A DNA stretch of 22,418 nucleotides from JALGVA01 sp964617715 (GCA_964617715.1 CAZTZN010000066.1:1-22418), one strand, 5' to 3'. Positions 1 to 8,303 are shown, numbered from the stretch's first letter. Notes: generated from the letters alone by a model not told the origin. Numbers and translations are program-made.

Positions 1-196
1 TCACTCCTATCGCCAGCGCCGGCCTCGATGCGTACCCGCTTGCGCATCTCCCTGTGCCCGGCACGCGACAGACGAGCGCGCCTGCCGCACGAATCTGGTC
101 CGAGAACATGGACCGGAGTCCACGATCTGGTGCAGGCGGGCCCGCCTGCGCAACCAGTTCGCCAGGCGCCGAAGGCACGCGGACCTGCGCAAGTCG
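1..196. other. Edge intergenic region downstream of pknB
   Basis: No convincing gene is seen here. The open frames are Arg-rich and lack an SD. A perfect 18-bp palindrome GCAGGCGGGCCCGCCTGC lies at 132-149, and a GGTCC/GGACC hairpin at 98-115. Either could fold in the pknB 3' UTR, but neither has a U-tract. Positions 1-8 read AGGAGTGA on the minus strand, a good SD whose gene would begin just outside the window. In many such clusters an rsgA-type GTPase follows pknB, but nothing here proves that. Confidence 0.35.
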
Positions 197-2077
197 CTAC
201 TGCGGGGCGGCCTCTTCATCCTGCTCGAGCTGGTAGGTGTTCTCGAACACGACTCTATCCTGATGATACACGGTGATGGTCACCGTGCCCCTGGCCCGCA
301 CGTTGGTCGTGTGGCTGTCCCCGGGCTGAAGCTTGAAGGCCTCGCGCAGCGTGGCGCCGGACTCGTCACGCCAGCGCACCTCGATGTCCTGGTCCGGCAC
401 CTCGCCGGTCGCCATCACATTGACCTGGAAGTCGCGCGAACCCGAATCGTCGGCCTCCCCCACCTGATCCACGAACACGCGCGGGTCAGTGGCCTGAGGC
501 TGCTCTTCGGGCGTCTCGCCCCCGTTTTCGACAGTCTCCTCGGCTACCGGTTCCGTCGGCTCCTCCGCCGGGGCCTCCTCCTCGGGGCCCTTGGAGACCG
601 ACACCTCGACGCTCGTACCCTTGTCCACGCGCGTGCCCGGCCGGGGAGCCTGCTCGAAGATGATGCCCGCCGGCTCAGTCTCGTGGAAGTACTCGGTGAC
701 CTCCCCCAGCGTCAGCCCCTTGGCCTCGAGCAACGCCTGCGCGCGCTCCACGCGTGTGCCCACCACGTCGATCACCGACACGGTCTCCCTGCCCAGATTC
801 ACCACCAGATCCACGGTCGAGCCCGATTGCACCATCTCCCCGGGCGCGGGATGCTGCTCGGTGACCTCGCCTTCAGGTAGCAGATCGCTGAACTGCTGCT
901 CCACCCGCCCCACCACCAGGCCGCGCTCCTCGATTGCATCGCGCGCCTGCTGCTCGGTCAGGCCCTTGACATTGGGCACCTCAATCATCGTCGGAGCGGC
1001 GTGCGGATAGAACGCCGCACGCACCAGCCACACGACCGCCACGATCACCAGTACCGCCAGCAGCCCGACGCCCACCCCCGCCAGCACGGCGTTGGTCGAA
1101 CTCTCCCCGCGCGGACGACGGCTGGTGGCGGTGACGGGGCGGCCGGCGACGGCCGGTTCTTCGTAGATCGGCTGCGGCCGTGCCGATTGAGGGGCGCGCG
1201 GCAGTGCCACCGTAGCGTCGGGCGCGGTGGGGGGGAGCACGCTGGTCTGATCGAGGTCCAGCCCGCGCTCAAGCTTGCGCAGGTCCACCAGCATCTCGTC
1301 CGCCGAGCGGTAGCGCCGCTGGGGATCGCGCCCCATGGCCTTCTGGATGATGAACTCCGCGGCCGGAGGGATGTCCGGATTGATCGAGCGCGGCGACGGT
1401 GGGGCCTCGCGCAGGTGCTGGGCGGCGATGTCGGCGGCGGTCTCACCGTTGAAGGGCAGCCGCCCGGTCAGGGCCTCGTAGAGGGTCACGCCCAGCGAGT
1501 AGATGTCCGACAGCGGGCCGGCGGCGGCGCCCTGTGCCTGCTCCGGGGAGATGTAGTGCGCCGAGCCCAGGACCTTACCGTCCTCGGTAAGCCCGGCCTC
1601 GCCGGCCGCCGCCGCGATGCCGAAGTCCGACAGCTTCGCCCGGCCGTCGTCGGTGAACAGCACATTGTGCGGCTTGATGTCGCGGTGCACAATGCCCTGA
1701 CGGTGCGCGTGCGCCAGCCCCTCACAACACGCTATCGCCACCTCAACCGCTTTGTCCAGCGGGAGCGGCGCGTAGCGCTTGATGATCTCCTTGAGGTTCA
1801 TCTCGGGCAGATACTCCATGACGATGTAGTACCTGCCCGCGTCCACTCCGGTGTCGTAGATCTGCACGATATTGGGGTGGTTGAGCTTGGCCGCGGCGTG
1901 CGCTTCACGGCGGAAGCGCGCGACCACGTCGTGCTGCTCGCTCAGTTCGGGGCGCAGGATCTTGATGGCCACCCGCCGGTCGAGAGTGGTGTCGGTGCCG
2001 CGGTAGACCAGCGCCATGCCGCCCTCGCCGATGAGAGCATCGACGCGATATCGGTCGGCGATCAGGGTGCCCTCCAC
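197..2077 (-). CDS. pknB: PASTA-domain Ser/Thr protein kinase (PknB/PrkC family)
   Basis: Transmembrane Hanks-type Ser/Thr kinase, a sensor of cell-wall precursors or fragments that phosphorylates division and wall-synthesis proteins. Numbering is from GTG at 2077. The G-loop IGEGGMALVY is at about 16-25, with the catalytic Lys in VAIK at 39. HRDIKPHN has its Asp at about 133, DFG is at 151-153 and SPE at about 177. A TM segment spans about 331-353. Two PASTA repeats follow at about 365-431 and 432-498. Next come an acidic Glu/Pro linker and a final beta-rich region of about 85 residues, like the Ig-like tail of PrkC proteins. The GTG start is preferred over ATG at 2098 because GAGGTGATCC (2082-2091) matches the anti-SD and family members begin at this point. 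It is the last gene of the operon, 22 nt after pbpA. M. tuberculosis PknB has four PASTA repeats; this protein has two. Confidence 0.95.
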   Translation of the reverse strand: MEGTLIADRYRVDALIGEGGMALVYRGTDTTLDRRVAIKILRPELSEQHDVVARFRREAHAAAKLNHPNIVQIYDTGVDAGRYYIVMEYLPEMNLKEIIKRYAPLPLDKAVEVAIACCEGLAHAHRQGIVHRDIKPHNVLFTDDGRAKLSDFGIAAAAGEAGLTEDGKVLGSAHYISPEQAQGAAAGPLSDIYSLGVTLYEALTGRLPFNGETAADIAAQHLREAPPSPRSINPDIPPAAEFIIQKAMGRDPQRRYRSADEMLVDLRKLERGLDLDQTSVLPPTAPDATVALPRAPQSARPQPIYEEPAVAGRPVTATSRRPRGESSTNAVLAGVGVGLLAVLVIVAVVWLVRAAFYPHAAPTMIEVPNVKGLTEQQARDAIEERGLVVGRVEQQFSDLLPEGEVTEQHPAPGEMVQSGSTVDLVVNLGRETVSVIDVVGTRVERAQALLEAKGLTLGEVTEYFHETEPAGIIFEQAPRPGTRVDKGTSVEVSVSKGPEEEAPAEEPTEPVAEETVENGGETPEEQPQATDPRVFVDQVGEADDSGSRDFQVNVMATGEVPDQDIEVRWRDESGATLREAFKLQPGDSHTTNVRARGTVTITVYHQDRVVFENTYQLEQDEEAAPQ

Positions 2078-2099
2078 GTTCGGATCACCTCGTCGCATG

Positions 2100-3503
2100 C
2101 TATCTCACACCGGCCCGGTCCAGCAGGTACGCCAGCATCTCGCGCACGATGGGTGCGGCGGCCTCGGATCCGGCCCCCGCGTTCTCGACCACGCATGTAA
2201 CCACGAACTGCGGCCGATCGACGGGCGCGAAGGCCGTGAACCATGAGTGCGCTTCACCGTGCGGATTCTCGGCAGAACCGGTCTTGCCGGCGACCTCGAT
2301 GCCGCGCAGCGCCGCCACCCGCCCGGTTCCCTCTTCCACGACTCCCGCCATCATCCCTGCCACCTCGGCGGCGGTGGCGGCGCTCACCGCCTGCCCCACG
2401 ACCCGCCTTCGCCCGCTGACCAGCACCCGGCCCCCGGGCGAGGTCACGCGCGACACGAGGTAGGGCTCCAGCACCGTCCCGCCGTTGGCCAGCGCCAGAG
2501 TCATGCGGGCGATGGCGAACGGCGTCACCAGCGTCTCGCCCTGCCCGAAAGCGGTCTCCGCCAGCAGCACCTCGTAGTCGTCGCCGCTCAGGTCGCCAAT
2601 CTTCCCCGACGAAGCGGGGAGCGCAACGTGCGCCGGCTCCAGCAGCTCGAAGCGCTGCACGTAATCCATGAACTCGTCGCCGCCCACGTACTCGCCGAGG
2701 CGGGCGAAGGTGGTGTTGCACGAGACTGCGAGCGCCCTGGCCAGCGTGACCGCTCCGTGCGCGCGCGGACAGGTAATCTCAGCCCCGCCGATCTCGTAGC
2801 TGCCGTCGCAGTCGAAGGTCGTGTCCGGCTCCACGCGATCCAGGTCGAGCGCGATCGCGGCGGTCATGATCTTGAGCACCGATCCGGGCGGATACAGCCC
2901 CTGCAGCGCACGGTTAAGCTCGGGAAGCTCCGGGTCCTCCTGGAAGAGCCGGTAGTCCCACTCGCTGTCGAGGATGCGCGCGGGGTCGTAGCTGGGGGCG
3001 CTCACCAGCGCCAGCACCGCCCCGCTCTGCGCGCCCAGCGCCACCACCGCACCACGTCTTCCGCGCAGCAACCGGGTGGCAAGCTGCTGGGCGTCCAGGT
3101 CCACGGTGAGTGTCACATCATTGCCCCGCAGCGGCCCCTCGACGAACTCCGCCCATGGCTTCTCGAACCTGCCCACGCCCAGCAGGGCATCGTGCAGCCC
3201 ACGTTGCAGCCCGCTGCGATCGTTGTACCCGGTCAGATGCGCGACGTAGCGGCCGGCCGGATAGGTGCGCTCCCAGCCCTCGCGCCCCCGGTCAACGCCC
3301 AGCAGCACCTCGCCGTCGGCGTCGAGCAGCTCTCCCGGCCGGATGATGCGCAGGCGATCACGGGCCCGGGAGTTGTGCGTGTCGGCACGCAGCGCAGGCG
3401 CACGCACCACCTGCCACCAGCTCAGGTACACGCACAGCACCGCAAACCCCACCGTGGACACCAGCGCAACTCGCTTGATTGCGCGCGCAAGCTCATTCAT
3501 CAC
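2100..3503 (-). CDS. pbpA: Class B penicillin-binding protein (PbpA/PBP2 type transpeptidase)
   Basis: D,D-transpeptidase that crosslinks peptidoglycan, partnering the adjacent SEDS glycosyltransferase. It has an N-terminal TM anchor at about 12-32, then a short pedestal region. The transpeptidase domain carries the three active-site motifs: SVLK (nucleophile Ser about 208, Lys 211), SCN (about 261-263) and KTG (about 407-409, followed by SAE). At about 467 aa it is a short PBP, like PbpA of Actinobacteria (about 490). Starts GTG at 3503 and ATG at 3500 are adjacent and cannot be told apart. The GTG begins 2 nt after the ftsW stop, which suggests translational coupling. The stop is 1 nt before an in-frame-unused ATG at 2098. 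The predicted location is the cytoplasmic membrane with an extracytoplasmic catalytic domain. Confidence 0.95.
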   Translation of the reverse strand: MMNELARAIKRVALVSTVGFAVLCVYLSWWQVVRAPALRADTHNSRARDRLRIIRPGELLDADGEVLLGVDRGREGWERTYPAGRYVAHLTGYNDRSGLQRGLHDALLGVGRFEKPWAEFVEGPLRGNDVTLTVDLDAQQLATRLLRGRRGAVVALGAQSGAVLALVSAPSYDPARILDSEWDYRLFQEDPELPELNRALQGLYPPGSVLKIMTAAIALDLDRVEPDTTFDCDGSYEIGGAEITCPRAHGAVTLARALAVSCNTTFARLGEYVGGDEFMDYVQRFELLEPAHVALPASSGKIGDLSGDDYEVLLAETAFGQGETLVTPFAIARMTLALANGGTVLEPYLVSRVTSPGGRVLVSGRRRVVGQAVSAATAAEVAGMMAGVVEEGTGRVAALRGIEVAGKTGSAENPHGEAHSWFTAFAPVDRPQFVVTCVVENAGAGSEAAAPIVREMLAYLLDRAGVR

Positions 3504-3505
3504 GG

Positions 3506-4792
3506 TCAGCTCTCGTCCAACAGCCGGTGCGGCGTGCAGTCACGCGAAATCGCCAGCAACAGCGCCAGCGCAATGAAGTTCACAATTACCGAGGTGCCGC
3601 CGTAGCTCATGAACGGCAGGGTGATGCCCGTGAGCGGGATCAGCTTGGTAACGCCGCCGAGGATGACCAGGGTCTGCAGCGAGAATACCACCGCCAGGGC
3701 GGCCGCCAGCAGCGAGCCGAAGCTGTCGGTGGCGCGCCAGGCGATGTTGAAGGAGCGGTAGGCGGCCAGGGCGTAGAGCATGACGATGGCCACCGCGCCC
3801 ACCAGCCCGAGCTGCTGGGCGCCTGCGGCGAAGATCAGGTCGGTGGTGGCCGCAGGGATGGTGTCGCCACCCCCGGTGGCGAAGCCGGTGCCCACCAGCC
3901 CACCCTCGGCCAGCGCGAACAGGCTCTGCAGGATCTGATAGCCGCGGTTGTCCGGGTCGGCCCAGGGGTTGAGCCACATGTCCACGCGCGCGGCGACATG
4001 CGGGAAGGCGTAGTACGCCCCCACGGCCCCGCCGGCGAACAGCACCAGCGACAGGATGGAGTATGACTTGCGGCCCGTGGCCAGGTAGGTCATCGCCACG
4101 AACAGGCCGAAGAACAGTACCGCCGCCCCCAGGTCGCGTTGCCCCACGAAGATCGCCAGCGAGAAGATGACCATCAGCACCAGGGGCGCGATGTGCCGGA
4201 CGCGCGGCATCTGGAAGCCCGCCACGCGACGGGTGTCCTCCCGCAGCAGCTCGCGGCGGTCGGCCACGTAGCCCGCCAGGAAGATGCACATCAGCACCTT
4301 CACCAGCTCGGTAGGCTGAAACATGATCACGCCCGGGATCTCCAGCCACAGACGCGCCCCGCCCTTCTCGACGCCGAAAGCCAGCGTCAGCCCGACCAGC
4401 AGCAGGGCCAGCACGCCGCTGGTGTACTTGAGCCGTGCCAGGTCGCGTACGTCCTCGATGAGGTAGTAGACCGCGACCATGATGCCTGCGCCGGTGATCA
4501 TCCACACGATCTGCCGCGACGCCGAACTCCCGTCGAGCTGCCACAGCAGCAGGAAGCCTGTGCCGGAGATGACGGCCATGATGGGCAGCAGCCAGCGGTC
4601 GCGACGTGGATCGGCAAGGTCGAGCATCATCGCGCCCGCGATAAACGAGCCCACCACCGCCAGCGCTCGCGTCAGCCGCCACACCGGATGCCCCATGCCC
4701 AGGCACACGAGCGCCCCCCCCAGCCCCGCCAGGGCTGCGGCGAACAGGAGCAGGACCAGCTCGGTGCGCTGACTTCGCGGAATCGCTCTCAC
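3506..4792 (-). CDS. SEDS family peptidoglycan glycosyltransferase (FtsW/RodA)
   Basis: Multi-pass membrane protein that polymerises lipid II into glycan strands with the class B PBP encoded next to it. The 428-aa sequence is hydrophobic throughout, with about ten membrane segments. Family signatures are FQPTELVKV, QRDLGAAVLF, GYQILQSLFAL followed by GGLVGTG, IPAATTDLIFA and the C-terminal LPFMSYGGTS. In actinobacterial clusters the gene at this position is called rodA or ftsW; the sequence alone does not separate the two, so no symbol is given. The GTG start at 4792 is uncertain. The best SD-like sequence, GAGGTG, overlaps it on the minus strand (about 4791-4796), and 65 nt separate it from the fhaB stop. 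No phosphatase gene fits in that gap. Confidence 0.93.
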   Translation of the reverse strand: MRAIPRSQRTELVLLLFAAALAGLGGALVCLGMGHPVWRLTRALAVVGSFIAGAMMLDLADPRRDRWLLPIMAVISGTGFLLLWQLDGSSASRQIVWMITGAGIMVAVYYLIEDVRDLARLKYTSGVLALLLVGLTLAFGVEKGGARLWLEIPGVIMFQPTELVKVLMCIFLAGYVADRRELLREDTRRVAGFQMPRVRHIAPLVLMVIFSLAIFVGQRDLGAAVLFFGLFVAMTYLATGRKSYSILSLVLFAGGAVGAYYAFPHVAARVDMWLNPWADPDNRGYQILQSLFALAEGGLVGTGFATGGGDTIPAATTDLIFAAGAQQLGLVGAVAIVMLYALAAYRSFNIAWRATDSFGSLLAAALAVVFSLQTLVILGGVTKLIPLTGITLPFMSYGGTSVIVNFIALALLLAISRDCTPHRLLDES

Positions 4793-4857
4793 CTCACGAC
4801 ACCGGGGGGGCGCCTCACGGGGACAGACGGGCGACCCTGACCGCTGTCCGGGCCTGT

Positions 4858-5499
4858 TCAGCCCGCGTGGTACTCGAAGACGGTGTTGCCCATGGCGATG
4901 CGGTCGCCGTCATGCAGCTCGACCTCGTCCTCAATGCGCTCGCCGTTGACGAAGGTGCCGTTGGTGGAACCGCGATCGACCAGCAGACGCCGGCCGTCGC
5001 GCAGGCAGATCAGCGCATGGCGGCTGGAGACGAAACGGTCGGACAGACGCACTGAGTTCTCGTCGCTGCGGCCGATGGTCACCGCGGCGCTCAGCGGCAG
5101 CGTGTCGCCGGCGCTCAGGTGCTCATCACTGCTCTCCAGCACTATCAGGTGCGGCGCCGTGGGCGTGGGGCGGGCGATGGGAGACGGCTCGGCGGGAGCT
5201 GCGGGCTCGGAGACCGCCCCGATGGCCGGCGCGGATCGCTGCTCGGCCGCCGCCTGCGGCTCGGGTTCGGGCGCGCTCGCGGGCGCCGGCGCCCGCGCCG
5301 GTCGAGTGGTCACCTGCGGCATGATGGCCCGGCGCGGAGCCGGCTCGCGGCGCCCGCCCCGACGGCGCCCCTCGGACGCGGGCGCCGACTCCACCGCAAT
5401 CTGCGCCATCATGCCGCGAAACACCACGAACACGAAGGCATAGAGGCCCGCCAGGAGGAGATACTTGCCGATGGTCACGACCAGGCTCAGGCCCAACAC
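4858..5499 (-). CDS. fhaB: Membrane-anchored FHA-domain protein (FhaB/FipA-like)
   Basis: Phosphothreonine-binding adaptor of the pknB cluster. In Mycobacterium the equivalent FhaB (FipA) links kinase signalling to FtsZ/FtsQ and septal growth. The 213-aa protein has an N-terminal hydrophobic helix at about 7-28. A long disordered Ala/Pro/Arg linker covers about 40-130. The C-terminal FHA domain at about 138-210 contains the phosphopeptide-binding residues in TIGRSDENSV, SSRHALI and STNGTFVNG. Unlike the 155-aa mycobacterial protein, the linker is long. The start is GTG at 5499, preceded by TGAGGGATCC. It lies 45 nt downstream of fhaA in the same orientation. The symbol rests on gene order plus architecture. 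Confidence 0.88.
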   Translation of the reverse strand: MLGLSLVVTIGKYLLLAGLYAFVFVVFRGMMAQIAVESAPASEGRRRGGRREPAPRRAIMPQVTTRPARAPAPASAPEPEPQAAAEQRSAPAIGAVSEPAAPAEPSPIARPTPTAPHLIVLESSDEHLSAGDTLPLSAAVTIGRSDENSVRLSDRFVSSRHALICLRDGRRLLVDRGSTNGTFVNGERIEDEVELHDGDRIAMGNTVFEYHAG

Positions 5500-5544
5500 G
5501 GATCCCTCAGGACCGATCAGATTCGGGTGCGCGGGCTCGTTGCG

Positions 5545-6201
5545 TCAGCCGATCAGGCGAAAGCGCAGTTGCACCAGGCCGACCTCGATCAGGTCGCCGT
5601 CGGCCAGCAGCGCCTCCTCCACCTCCTCGGCGTTGACGAACGTCCCGTTGCGGCTGCCCAGGTCGCGCAGCCGGTAGCCGCGATACGTCCACTCCATCTC
5701 CGCGTGCCGGCGCGAGACGGTGGCTTCGGGTAGCACCACCTCGCAGTCGGGGTCGCGGCCGATCACCGCGCGCTCACCGATCTCGAAGCCGCCTCCCCCT
5801 GCCTGCCCGCCCTCGACCAGCAGCCGCGCACCGGGCGCGCGCTCGTCGAAGGCGCGGGCAATGGCCATGCGGCCGGGCTGGCCCCCGCCCTGCAGACGCA
5901 CGGTCACGCCATCGCCGAAGGCCCAGCCCTGTTGGGCGGCGTACTCCTCGAGGTGCCGCCCCAGTTCCCCGGCGATCTCGGCGGCCACGTCGCCCAGGCG
6001 CTCCATCTCGACATCGGCCAGCGTGACCACGTAGCGGTTGGGCACGTAGGGAGCGTCGGTGCCCAGCAGCCGGCCGTCGGCCATCTCGGACTGCAGGCGG
6101 CGCGCGATCTCCAGCGGATGCACGCCACCGCCGGTCATGCGCGCCAACCCGCCGTCGATGACCGTCTCGAGCGCGTCCTCCAGGCGCCTGAGCAGAGACA
6201 C
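5545..6201 (-). CDS. fhaA: DUF3662 + FHA domain protein (FhaA-like)
   Basis: First gene of the operon. Residues about 1-115 form the DUF3662 domain typical of FhaA: the start MSLLRRLEDALETVIDG, then HPLEIARRLQSEM and VPNRYVVTL. Residues about 140-215 form an FHA domain with IGRDPDCEVV, VSRRHAEM and LGSRNGTFVN, the loops that bind phosphothreonine. Mycobacterial FhaA binds phosphorylated pseudokinase MviN (MurJ) and dampens peptidoglycan synthesis; a similar role here is inference. At 218 aa it is much shorter than mycobacterial FhaA (about 527 aa) because the two domains are joined almost directly. The GTG start at 6201 follows a G-rich SD-like run at about 6207-6212. The transcript likely starts near 6288 from the extended -10 promoter. 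Confidence 0.9.
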   Translation of the reverse strand: MSLLRRLEDALETVIDGGLARMTGGGVHPLEIARRLQSEMADGRLLGTDAPYVPNRYVVTLADVEMERLGDVAAEIAGELGRHLEEYAAQQGWAFGDGVTVRLQGGGQPGRMAIARAFDERAPGARLLVEGGQAGGGGFEIGERAVIGRDPDCEVVLPEATVSRRHAEMEWTYRGYRLRDLGSRNGTFVNAEEVEEALLADGDLIEVGLVQLRFRLIG

Positions 6202-6294
6202 ATCAGCCCCCGGTGGGGTGCGGCGTGATCGCCGATCGCGACCCCCCCAAGGCGACGGGCCGCTGCCTCGCGCCGCCGCCCGCGTGCCGAGTCG

Positions 6295-6323
6295 ATTATA
6301 CCAGACGCAGCAGCCGGCGGCCA
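6295..6323 (-). promoter_or_regulatory. Extended -10 promoter of the fhaA-pknB operon
   Basis: On the minus strand TATAAT (6300-6295) is preceded directly by TGG, giving a TGn extended -10. The -35 position 17 bp upstream (6323-6318) reads TGGCCG and is weak, as is usual for extended -10 promoters. The predicted start is near 6288, leaving a leader of about 87 nt before the fhaA GTG. This is the only perfect TATAAT hexamer I found in an intergenic region of the window. Confidence 0.6.
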
Positions 6324-6570
6324 GCTACCAGCTATCAGCACCGGTTGCCGGCTATGCGCGGCCTCTCCGCCTGGGCATTGTCTGCTCCGTGGCGCGGGCG
6401 TCCTCGCCCGTGCGCCGTCTGCAGTCACCGTTGGAGGCCCGGAGGGCGCATCTTTGAGACCGCCGCGCGGTCTCCATGCGCCGTCGTTCGCTTCGAGATG
6501 ACGTCAACGGCTGCGGCTGTGAAGAGCCATCCTCCGAACGGCACACCACACGCGGTCCGCCCTCTCCGCG
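6324..6570. other. Gene-free stretch with strong hairpins
   Basis: No supportable gene lies between aspD and the fhaA promoter. Two structured blocks stand out. The first is GGCGCGGGCG-TCCT-CGCCC-gt-GCGCC at 6391-6416, a 10-bp stem with a 2-nt bulge. The second is a nested hairpin at 6445-6482, with an outer GGCGCAT/ATGCGCC and an inner GAGACCG/CGGTCTC. Neither has a U-tract, so they are not canonical terminators, although they lie in the aspD 3' region. The segment 6321-6340 holds short CAGCTA-type direct repeats. The look is that of a dispersed intergenic repeat, but no second copy is in the window. Confidence 0.4.
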
Positions 6571-8169
6571 CTATCTCCCATTCGTCCGGGCGAAGGCCTC
6601 GACCGCCTGCGCGACGCGCTCGCCCAGCTCACGCGCCTGCTCGGCGCTCACCGAGGGGAAGCACGCCCGCACCGACCACTCGCCGGCACCGAAGCCCTCT
6701 CCCGGCGTCAGGATGACCTTCCACTCGCGCGCAAGCCAGGTCATCAGCGACCACGGGCTCTGACTGATGAGGGCGTCGGCAAGTTCCTCGCCCCCGCGCG
6801 CACGGGCCACTTCGGTCAGGTCGATGATTGTGCTGTAGCGGCTGCTCGGGCCCGTGGCCCAGCTCGGGAGAGGCAGCCCCAGGCCCTCGTAGAGCGCCTC
6901 GAGGCGCGCGGCCAGTTCGCCGCGCACCCACGCGAAGTAGCGCCGCGCCTCAGGCTCGATCAGATCGTAGGCCGCGCACAGGCAGATCAGGGCCTGCAGC
7001 GGCGTGGACAGTCCGCTCATATGCGTGAAACTCACGCCACGGCTGTCGGCGATGATGCGCTCGCCCAGCGGCATGGTGTGCGGTTGCATGCTCCGGCGGC
7101 GGTAGCGCGCGTCGGCGCCCTCGCCCTCGCTCCCACGCCGGGCCAGCGCGCGCTCGGCGGCGCACTCAGGGTGGATAAGCACCACGCCCATGCGCATGCC
7201 CGCGAGCCCGAAGTCCTTGGAGACGCTGTAGACGCCGATGGTGTTGCGGGGCAGGCGGCCGATCTCGGTCTCAACCGGCTCGTCCAGGAAGTGCGTGTAC
7301 ACGTAGTCCGCCAGAACCAGCAGGTCCGGGCGCCGCGCGACCACGCGTTCGAGCGCGTCAAGACTACCGGGATCGGTCACCACCGGCACCGGGTTGCCCG
7401 GCGACACGGTGATGGCCAGCCGCACAGCCGGGTCGTCCAGCTTGGCCAGCTCGGTCGCCGCCGGCGCCCAACCCGCGTCCGGGTCGCGATGGACAGGCAC
7501 GACCTCGCAGCCGAGCTGACATTCAACCAGATCGCGCAGCGGCTCGTAGGTCGGCCACCACATGGCCACGCGGTCGCCGGGGCCGATCAGCTCGTTGCGC
7601 GCCAGCGTCGCGGTGACCTGCGCGATGCCCGTGGTGGCGCCCTCGCAGGCGATCACGCGGAACTGCTGCGCCAGCTCGAGGTCTCCGCCGAAGAGCAGCG
7701 GGGCGAGATAGCGGGTGATGATAGGTTGGACGAAGCTCAAGGTCGGCGGGTTCGGGTAGATGCGCCCGGCGACGGCCTCGGCCAGCTCGTAGAGTAAGCG
7801 GTCCGGACCGCGCTCGGGCAACACCTCTGCCGCCAGGTAGTCGCAGGCGCGCCTCACGAAGGCCGCCCCCGCCACCAGGCCGGCCGGCCCTACTGCGCAG
7901 CGCTCCTCGAAGGCGCGAAAGGCCTCCCGATGGCGCCTGTGCGGGTCCAGCGCGAGTGCCACTTCGCCATCGCCCGGCGGCGTCGCCGGCGCCTGCGTCG
8001 CATACAGCCCGAGCGCGTGCCAGGCGTTGAGCACCCGTCGAAGCTGCCAGTTGGCGGCGCCGCGCGAGGCGTCCAGCAGCGACAGATCATCCCGCGGCGA
8101 CTGCGCGGCCTCGGCCAGCAGCAGGTCGCGCAGCAGGAACGGGCTCTTGTCCGGAATCGCGCAGTCCAA
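6571..8169 (-). CDS. aspD: PLP-dependent aspartate 4-decarboxylase / aspartate aminotransferase
   Basis: Fold-type I PLP enzyme of the bifunctional aspartate transaminase/aspartate beta-decarboxylase family, converting L-aspartate to L-alanine and CO2 with side transamination. At 532 aa it matches that family (about 530-545) rather than ordinary aminotransferases (about 400). Visible features are a long N-terminal extension with KSPFLLRDLLL and the family segment NPPTLSFVQPIITRYL (about 140-155). SPGNP has the PLP-contacting Asn at about 259, and ADYVY has Asp 288. The Schiff-base Lys is at about 318 in YSVSKDFGLAGMRMG, and the carboxylate-binding Arg at about 501. The TTG start at 8169 is chosen because GGAGG (8181-8177) sits 7 nt upstream; the nearby ATG at 8183 is out of frame. 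It is monocistronic with its own promoter. Decarboxylase rather than aminotransferase activity is inferred from length and similarity. Confidence 0.85.
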   Translation of the reverse strand: MDCAIPDKSPFLLRDLLLAEAAQSPRDDLSLLDASRGAANWQLRRVLNAWHALGLYATQAPATPPGDGEVALALDPHRRHREAFRAFEERCAVGPAGLVAGAAFVRRACDYLAAEVLPERGPDRLLYELAEAVAGRIYPNPPTLSFVQPIITRYLAPLLFGGDLELAQQFRVIACEGATTGIAQVTATLARNELIGPGDRVAMWWPTYEPLRDLVECQLGCEVVPVHRDPDAGWAPAATELAKLDDPAVRLAITVSPGNPVPVVTDPGSLDALERVVARRPDLLVLADYVYTHFLDEPVETEIGRLPRNTIGVYSVSKDFGLAGMRMGVVLIHPECAAERALARRGSEGEGADARYRRRSMQPHTMPLGERIIADSRGVSFTHMSGLSTPLQALICLCAAYDLIEPEARRYFAWVRGELAARLEALYEGLGLPLPSWATGPSSRYSTIIDLTEVARARGGEELADALISQSPWSLMTWLAREWKVILTPGEGFGAGEWSVRACFPSVSAEQARELGERVAQAVEAFARTNGR

Positions 8170-8229
8170 GCCGCCGCCTCCATGACCCTACGGCGTGTCG
8201 TCAGGTCGTTGCCGGTGGTACGAAGCGTT

Positions 8230-8258
8230 AGTCTATCCCCTCGCGTCGCACCGGTCAA
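8230..8258 (-). promoter_or_regulatory. Sigma-70-type promoter of aspD
   Basis: On the minus strand TTGACC (8258-8253) is followed after 17 bp by TAGACT (8235-8230). The start would be near 8223, giving a leader of about 54 nt to the TTG start of the decarboxylase. Spacing is ideal; hexamer matches are 5/6 and 4/6. Confidence 0.55.
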
Positions 8259-8289
8259 CATCCCCCTCCCCGGCGTGCCCGCCTCCGAG

Positions 8290-8303
8290 CGAACATTCGT
8301 TCT
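8290..8303. promoter_or_regulatory. Possible LexA (SOS) box of the GAAC-N4-GTTC type
   Basis: The sequence CGAACATTCGTTCT matches the LexA/DinR operator of Gram-positive and actinobacterial type (CGAAC-N4-GTTCG-like) in both half-sites. It lies between the divergent aspD and tmRNA promoters, 31 bp upstream of the aspD -35 and 52 bp upstream of the tmRNA -35. It overlaps neither, so a repressor role on either gene is uncertain. A partial second half-site, GCGAACGT, follows at about 8307-8314. Confidence 0.4.

Noticed and set aside
7..219. 70-codon minus-strand frame overlapping the pknB end
   Set aside because: Very Arg-rich, no SD, no domain.
1001..2200. 399-codon open frame on the plus strand opposite pknB
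   Set aside because: His/Arg/Gly-rich shadow of the kinase gene, with no SD and no domain; the minus-strand frame has all kinase motifs.
3540..4706. 388-codon minus-strand frame inside ftsW/rodA
   Set aside because: Arg/Gly/His-rich out-of-frame reading of a gene with clear SEDS motifs.
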